DNA of 64,000 bases from Bactrocera neohumeralis (lineage: Eukaryota; Arthropoda; Insecta; Diptera; Tephritidae). Below are positions 57,246-64,000 of this stretch, piece after piece. Position numbers and translations under genes: made by a program. The notes under the pieces were generated by a model that had not been told where the DNA came from, searched no databases, and saw only the letters and a list, made by a program, of their open reading frames with translations. Each line of letters begins with the position of its first letter. Position 1 is the first letter of the stretch. The stretch spans positions 22,717 through 86,716 of the forward strand of contig NW_026089728.1 in NCBI RefSeq assembly GCF_024586455.1, read 5' to 3'.

Positions 57246-58587
57246 TCTTTGGTGGTTTGTCTAAAGTCATACCATACTTCTTATCACAGCTTTACACAGT
57301 TTACAACTTTCAGAACCTCTTAACACGCTATCTTGCTTCTGGGCATTGTTTAGTTACGCTTAGTTGATGCCTCACTTGCTTATTGGCTTACTCAATCATT
57401 ATGTGCTGTAAATTAGCAGTCATAGATTTCCAGCTGTCCACCATAACAATAAAAAATCTAATTAATAGTACCTTTTACTGAGCTTAACTCTGAACTTGTT
57501 TAATGTCGCCACCGTAAATGGCTGCTATAGACATTCGTGCATATATGTATTTATTTTTATTGGAAAATAAACTTAGAAAAATAGAAAAGGCCAAGAAAAA
57601 ACGTTCCATACCAGACATCGAGTCTGACTACAACAACATTACAAGTGTGTATGCGAAAAAACTCAGAGTTCGATAACAACAAATGCAAAGGAATTATGTG
57701 CTTGAGAGACCTTTTGTTTGTCCGCATTTTTGTTTTCTGACATATGTACATACAACTCTAATGCTGAAGTTATAAAGCATTTAAGAAAATTATGTGTTTA
57801 TCATATCAGTCGCAGAGCTTTAGCTATTTTCTTACTTTGTGAGTTTTATTGCTTCCTTGTATTAAATGTGTTTTTACATATATTATACATGGATGTGTAA
57901 ATACCTGAATATATGCATGAGAATGTGTGTGTTTTGTAATTTGTTTCCGCTTTGCAAATGTGGTAAACAAAGTGAAAATATTTAATGCTTATTAAGATTT
58001 GTCAGCTTCGCGTGTATGCATTGGTGTGTGTATGTGAGTGGAAAGCTTTAATATTCTAGTATACAAATTTCTCACTAAATAGCATTAAATTCATTATCCT
58101 GTTGTATGGACTTGTTTTATAAATGTGTTTAAGTGTGTATGTATACATACTTGCATCATAAATTGTATAAGCCTTAAGCTTCAATAATTTTAAGAAAGTA
58201 ATTCAATACTATATGCAGAAGCCAAAGCAGAATATTAGGTATTTAGTATTCTACTCTGTAAACTTCGTATTAAAGTTCTAAGGTTTCTTATTCTTCATTA
58301 TCACCTTTATTTATGTTAGGCGAAAATATTAAATATATGGAGCTTTCATAAAATATAGATGTTTATTTCGATTGGGATCATTTTAATCAAAAGGTGTTTG
58401 TAAATTATTGAGTTAGATACTACCAAAAAAGTCTTCGCCTCAACCTTTTGAAAGCAGTCCAAATTTTATAGATTCTGAGGAATATCATTGATTTTCGAAA
58501 GTCTGACAAGAGACATATACGGAAACTAAAAATATCGTTAGGCTCTTAGAATCTTTCTGACAACACTCTTTTTCTTCCTTACTGGCT
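57246..58587. other. Non-coding DNA
   Basis: AT-rich; no gene or element seen. Confidence 0.5.
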
Positions 58588-58805
58588 TAAACTCCGCTTA
58601 CGCGATTATAGCCGAGTTAACAACAGTGCGCCAGTCGTTTCTTCTTTTTGCAACATGACTCCAATTGAAAATTCCAATCGAATCCAGCTCTTTCTCTTTC
58701 ACCTGGTGTTTCCAACGGAGTGGAGGGCTTCCTCTGCTTCCCCCGGCGGGTATTACGTCGAATACTTTCAGAGCTTTAGTGTTTTGGTCCATACGTACGA
58801 TATGC
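58588..58805 (-). pseudogene. RTE-like LINE, 3' fragment
   Basis: The minus strand reads MDQNTKALKVFDVIPAGG, then HVAKRRNDWRTVVNSAIIA up to the usual 3' end (CGCGATTATAGCCGAG on the plus strand). It belongs with the fragment at 59367-59612. Confidence 0.75.
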
Positions 58806-59179
58806 GTAACTCAAAAACTCCTAAAAATGGTCGTTGTTATATACCACTCCCTTTATTTTTAATTGTCAGATTTCAGGACATACTACGAAGAACTCTTTTT
58901 ATAATACAATGAATATCTCAACGCAAGAGTAGACTTTATAATTCTTAGCTAGTTTTCGGTTAGTAAGCCGAAAGAAACAAAATCAGCGTTTTAAAAACGT
59001 AGCCTAAATACTCACCTGAAGTGTATTTATAAGTATTCTTTACGTTAAGAACCATTGAGGTTTCTTAATTTGTCAATATACTCCCATTTTCAGTATCACT
59101 GGTGTTTGTTTAGAAGTGTGGTATTCATTGACGCAATACATTTTTTGAAGTTGGCCTTTTTGACAGCGTTACTTCATTT

Positions 59180-59366
59180 ATACCCAGTATAAAGGAAACT
59201 TTTTATGGGAGCCTTATCCCGCGTGTGTGGTGGCCTCCAAGATCGTGCGATTTAATACAGTGCACTATTTTTTGAGGGGATATGTGAAGTCGCTGGTCTA
59301 CTGACTGTCTTTGTTTGTCGAACAAACCTGAGTTGACTGACGCCTTTGAAGAAAATATTCAGCAAT
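59180..59366 (+). pseudogene. Fragment of a Tc1/mariner-superfamily transposase C-terminus
   Basis: On the plus strand WPPRSCDLIQCTIF is followed by a stop, GDM and, in a neighbouring frame, KSLVY-type codons and NLS-LTPLKKIF. The order WPPRSCDL, FLWGYVKSLVY, PELTDALEENI is the C-terminal catalytic region of a group of insect transposases. It lies between two pieces of one RTE-like copy. No terminal repeats were found. Confidence 0.5.
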
Positions 59367-59612
59367 AATATCAATATCATCGGGGTACGCCAGCAGTTGT
59401 ACACTCTTATAAAAGATTGTGTCTTCCCGATTCAGCTTTGCAGCTTGAATTATGTTCTCCAGGAGAAGATTGAAGAAGTCGCACGATAGGGAGTTGCTTT
59501 GTCTGAAACCTCGTTTGGTATCGAACGGATCGGAGAGGTCCTTCCCGATTATGACGGAGTTTTTGGTATTGCTTAACGTCAGTTTACACAACCGTTTTAC
59601 TTTTGCGGGGAA
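59367..59612 (-). pseudogene. RTE-like LINE, internal fragment
   Basis: The minus strand reads KRLCKLTLSNTKNSV, IGKDLSDPFDTKRGFRQSN, SLSCDFFNLLLENIIQAAKL and LLAYPDDIDII. The catalytic box is YPDD in place of YADD. It stands about 560 bases from the 3' fragment at 58588 with the transposase scrap between. Confidence 0.75.
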
Positions 59613-62600
59613 TTTTATTATCACAATTTATTTAATTGTGATGTCTTTGTCCGGCGCTATCTAGAATTCGGCTCAAGTATCTAGGAGCCTCGAAGTTCAA
59701 AGAACTAGACGAGGTATCAAACGTGGATATCTAGTCGCTCTTAAAGATCGCGAAAAACCTTGACGTCCTCTGTACCGAATACTTCACTTCAAACTTAATT
59801 GAACCTCCATCTTTCATTACTAAGGACCAATAGGTCTATGTATGGCATGATGTTCGGCCAGTATAAAATTACCTAATCTAATAACAAATTTTATTTTTTT
59901 TTTTAATTTTTGGAACATATATGTATGTACATATACAGCTGTTTTGTTTTAGATATGGAATCCATTTTCAACTATACATAGATGTGTGAAAACATTTAAC
60001 CAAAAAATTATTTAAATTTTCTCACGATTTATTTATGGTCAGGGTGTCCCCTATAAATTCATTATCTCTTTTTGAAGTCTGTATGCACCGCACCTTTCAA
60101 TTATCTACTTAGGATTAACTCAAGTGTAATCTTAGGAGAATATAAGCTTATTACTAAGTACATTGAATTCTTGGAAATTGCCTATTCTCAACCTTTGTTG
60201 GTGTCACAATCCCTTTGACAATTTGCAGGCCTCACGAATTTGAGAGCCTTTTGCTTCCGTAACGCAATGCTGCCTTGTGCTTTCACACAAAACAAACAAG
60301 ACTTTTCCATTATTTTCTGCCTTTCTTTGACTATTTGCATAAGAATGTTACAGAAAAAATTCTCCCTTTGCATTTCAAATATATTTGATGCCAAATACAA
60401 ACCGAAAATTTTAAGTCAACTGGCAAAGTTAAGTGACAAAGCAGACTTGCTTAGCAGCAGAGTAATGTTGTTTAGTTAGCTAATGTTTGTTAGCTTGCAC
60501 TCAAGCGTAGCAATGGCAACAACAAATCAAATAACCACTTAAGTGAGAGGAAAAAGAATTGTAAATATTTACGTTTATTAATAATTTTTAATTAATGCGA
60601 AACACCAACTCAATTACAAGCACGAGTCGTTATACGGAATGTATGAGTGTCAGCGTGCCGATGCGTATGTGAATGACGAAATAATATCTACATAGAATGA
60701 GAACAAATATTTGCTTGAAAAATTACATTTTTTGAGAACTAATATCTGACAAAGCGGAAGATTCGCTTTTTCTTATGATTATCTTAGATAGGGAGTAGTG
60801 ATTGTATGTAAAAAGTGAATTATTTCTTTCCTAATTTCAATATCCGAAAGAGTCTTGCTTGCGGATAATTAAGTATATTTCAGGTTCTTATCTTCTGATC
60901 TCTCAGAAAACCCAGATCTGTTAAAAATTCTTTGTTATACTTCCTTGTACGCTTGGATCGTTGTAGAGCAAACGAAACTGACTCTGATGATTAGTAAATA
61001 TATTTTCCATAAAATTTGTGGGTTGTGTGCAATAGCTGCAAACTAAATGCCTTTTCATTGATAGCTCTGCATTTGAATGCCTTTCTTTAACCTTTCCTTA
61101 TTGGCAAAAATCTTTTTCGCTTCATTACTATTTTTTTAATATTAGTCTCAGACAAGTTTAATGAAATGGGAAATTTGTAAGCGCAGAGACGTTTTATAAC
61201 ATTTATTATTCAAATAAAATGTAGTAGGATATATAGACCCCAGAGTCCTTACTTTGTGTACAAAAATATGTATCCTTTGATTGGAACACTTTTATAGATG
61301 CAATGTGTGAATACGCTGTCTTTAAAAACTTTTCAAACTCAAGATATAATTTAAACTCCAACTCCATTTTGTGGACATCTGTTTGAAAGAGAGTACAGAA
61401 AGAACTTAATGAATAGCACAACGTAGGATATTTAACTTCAAAAAGAAATGATGGCACACGTCACGTAAAATTCATGCACAAGAAAGCGAACAAAACCTAC
61501 ATATGGAAAGACTTTATTAAGGAATGTTAAAAGAGCAGAAGGCACTCTTTCTGGTTTTCTAAACATAATAATTTAATTATATTACATAGTTTTTTCGATG
61601 CAGTGACACAAAATGTTTCCAAAATTATTAAAAGAAAACCGCCAAATTGACCATAATTTCCCGGATAAAAGCCAAAAACTGAGCCAGAACATATTACAAA
61701 CGATGCAATTTTCCATTATGTAAACGATCTTTGATGCTAAATTTTAAGGATAACATTTTGGATGAGCTAGACTAAGCTCTTAAGCTCTAAGTTGTTATAA
61801 TTTTTAAAAAAGGTAAAAAGTCAATACTGATGCTCAAGTTCCTATTTTAAGCTTTGGTGTTAACTCAAAACGATCTATTCATGAGAAACTTTTTCAAACA
61901 TCTCCAAAGTAAGCACTACAAGCTTATCACTCACTAATTAACATTTCTCTATTTAATTCTTTTTTCCTTCGCTGCTACAAATTGTCACAAAATTGTAAGC
62001 CAAAAATCATTATCTCGCCAGCCACTTATCATTTTTGTAAGTCCACAATATAAGTGGATATTCCACACATGTACAGCGCAGCTTACGACTTGAAAGTTGC
62101 GTTCAGAAACGCTTTACCTATGCTCAACACTCAATTGTTGCTGGCTGTTGTTATTGTGGTTTACAGCGCCCTTTGTCTGCTGTCATGTTGTAAATTTTAA
62201 AATGTTTATTACATTTTGGCATTTGTCATTTACTATAAATGTCAAACGTTCACTTCGTTGGCACACACACGACAAATACAAAATATCACAAGTGACAAGA
62301 GCAACGGCAAATATGCAAACAGCTGCATTATGGTGGTACTTAAAAAATCTGAAAACAAATTGGTTAGTCCAAATAAAATATTTGGATATCAGTCTCGAGG
62401 TGGTTAGGGTGTGTCGCAGGAGGTCGAAATTTAAGATTATATTCACAATTTTAGATCGAAAATGTAAATTATTTTATATCTATATATAATAGCCAAATAG
62501 CCGAAACTATTATAGTAAAGATAATTGGATAAAACCTTTAATTTCAGTTAAGGGGGGTAAGGTTATTTTTATTTTTAGGTTAAGCAATTTTTTAACACGC

Positions 62601-62786
62601 CCTAGTCCTCTCGCAAATGGATGCACAATTGTATATTTTATTTTATACTTTATATTTCTTATTAACTAACTTTTAGGTTTTGGAAATATCTACAAAAATG
62701 TTCTTCCATAACAAAAGGCCCACCCCAAACCTATAAACATATTTACATACTGGTTCAAAGTTGCAAGTGCTTCAAACAAGTCTCAC
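59613..62786. other. Non-coding DNA
   Basis: AT-rich, with chance frames only (for example 61206-61457 minus and 62097-62489 plus, neither with a known domain). No elements recognised. Confidence 0.5.
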
Positions 62787-62919
62787 CTGGTACTTGACGC
62801 GACTTGGTTTGGTCGGTGATAAAAAGGCGCAGAGAAATTGATTTTGCATTTTGAAGAGCACACGGCTATAGTCCTCTATGTTTATATATTGTAAATCCTT
62901 TCGAGCACACGCACAGCAG
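62787..62919 (-). CDS. Putative host exon, unidentified
   Basis: On the minus strand the acceptor is GTACTTTTTAG, followed by one base of a split codon and 44 codons, then CAG with GTGAGA, a near-perfect donor. The peptide reads CCACARKDLQYINIEDYS, then RVLFKMQNQFLCAFLSPTKP and SRVKYQ. Good splice signals on both sides and a protein-like composition support it. I do not recognise the family. It could also start at the ATG with a good context (TTCAAAATG) inside the frame. Its end phase (0) does not fit the start phase of the exon at 29308, so if it is the same gene at least one more exon lies between. Confidence 0.45.
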
Positions 62920-64000
62920 CTAAAAAGTACGTACCGATTTCGCACTACGCGTCTCTGGAATTGACGGTAACAGAAAACCTCGGTTGTTGAATTAATTGCT
63001 TCGGTTTTTGTTGTTATTTTGATTTTACACCCTTTGGTTATTTTTGCTTTTGTTGCTGTGTGTTCTTACATATTTTCTTTAGGTATTTTCATTTAATCCA
63101 AAAGAAAAATTTTCTTGAAATTTGTTTATTTTTTAAGTAATATTGCGAAAAAGAAAATTCAACCTCTTCCATCTGAAAACCCCAAATGAATTTTTGGGGG
63201 GAACATAGAAAGGAGTACACCACTTACAAATTTTTTGAGGAACAAAAAGAAAAAGTAATTTTGTTAAAAAAAGAATTTGGGGTTGGGAAAAACGCCCCCT
63301 TTCCATTTTATTATTATTAAGACAAATATTCCCGGAATTAAAAATATTACAATAATATATTAATAGTTTTGTTTCCCCCACGTAAAATTTTCTGTGAACT
63401 TGGATTCATTTTTTATCCCCATATTGGTATTTTTTAAAAGTAACAATTTTCGTTTAAAGCATTCAGTTAACTATATTTTGTTACATCTAAAATCTTGGAG
63501 TATTATAACGACCACGACAACTTTTTTAATTAACTTTTAAACTCACATTGAACTAAAATTGAAATATTTAAGACTTTTTTTTGTAGTGCCGGGGGGGCTA
63601 AACAAAAAACCAGACATATGTATTGCTATCCCAAAAATTTAAACTAAAACCAAAATATAAAACCAAGTCTACATAATCCGAAAAGCCTTTCCAAAACCCA
63701 AATCAGAAATCAAAAATTTTCTCCGGAACGACAAATCAGCGAAGCAAAAATCAAATATTTGTGTTCTACTTAAAAACTGAATTTAATGATTAAAGGAAAA
63801 CGTCGGGGGAAAATTTTTTTGAAAATTTTTTATTTAAAAAAACCTTTTTATTTTCCACATGGGCTATTTTTAAACTCCAGTGTATATTTTAAAAAAACTT
63901 TTTGATTATATTAATTTTTTATTTCATCTTTGATGTTTTTTTAAAAATAATATAGATGTAACTGAAAACCCCAAAAAATTTATGGAATTTAAATTTCCTT
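62920..64000. other. Non-coding DNA, low-quality at the end
   Basis: From about 63100 the sequence shows unusual homopolymer runs (TTTTTGGGGGG, GCCCCCTTTCC, CCGGGGGGGC) and no features. It looks like uncorrected long-read or contig-end sequence. The frame at 63133-63381 is not believed. Confidence 0.45.

Noticed and set aside
62097..62489. 130-codon plus-strand frame with a hydrophobic start
   Set aside because: It overlaps a minus-strand frame of similar length and lacks any conserved motif.

Overview
This window is dipteran nuclear DNA, most likely from a tephritid-type fruit fly. It is AT-rich, with GT-AG spliced fragments of host genes lost in long non-coding stretches and many fly transposable elements: BEL/Pao, R1, RTE-like and LOA-type LINEs, Helitron, hAT, several mariners, and DINE/INE-1-like repeats with GTCY microsatellites. 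There is no sign of prokaryotic genes, rRNA, tRNA or CRISPR arrays. Family names come from motif recognition and general knowledge; no search was run.

Layout. 1-3600: part of a BEL/Pao element on the minus strand whose single 791-codon ORF is unbroken but lacks reverse transcriptase, RNase H and most of the integrase. 3600-13470: mostly non-coding, with shuffled tandem repeats, one DINE-like repeat (7344-8231), a MITE relative and a small RTE scrap. 13480-16040: a broken R1-clade LINE on the plus strand. 18200-18331 and 29076-29308: two minus-strand exons that join in phase to encode part of a CUB domain, the best-supported host gene. The intron between them holds a 9.6-kb BEL element (19409-29019) with paired LTRs, a 5-bp target duplication and a tRNA-Tyr-like primer site. 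One LTR was later hit by a 1163-bp hAT element. 29857-32036: a DINE-like repeat split by a deleted mariner. 32840-33545: another decayed mariner. 34500-37100: an RTE-like LINE piece abutting a Helitron N-terminal fragment. 38026-43999: a TTAA-flanked MITE holding a full-length 5.27-kb LOA-type LINE with a 13-bp target duplication. 44004-62786: non-coding DNA with two mariner remnants, two large and one broken RTE-like copies, and a DINE scrap. 62787-62919: a putative host exon on the minus strand. The last 900 bp look like poor-quality sequence.

The most interesting items are: (a) the extra ORF behind the integrase of the intronic BEL element, which repeats a zinc-knuckle plus retropepsin-like layout with a lost active-site motif and sits right behind a strong splice acceptor; (b) the intact 791-codon BEL ORF that has in effect lost its polymerase; (c) datable nested insertions with exact target duplications.
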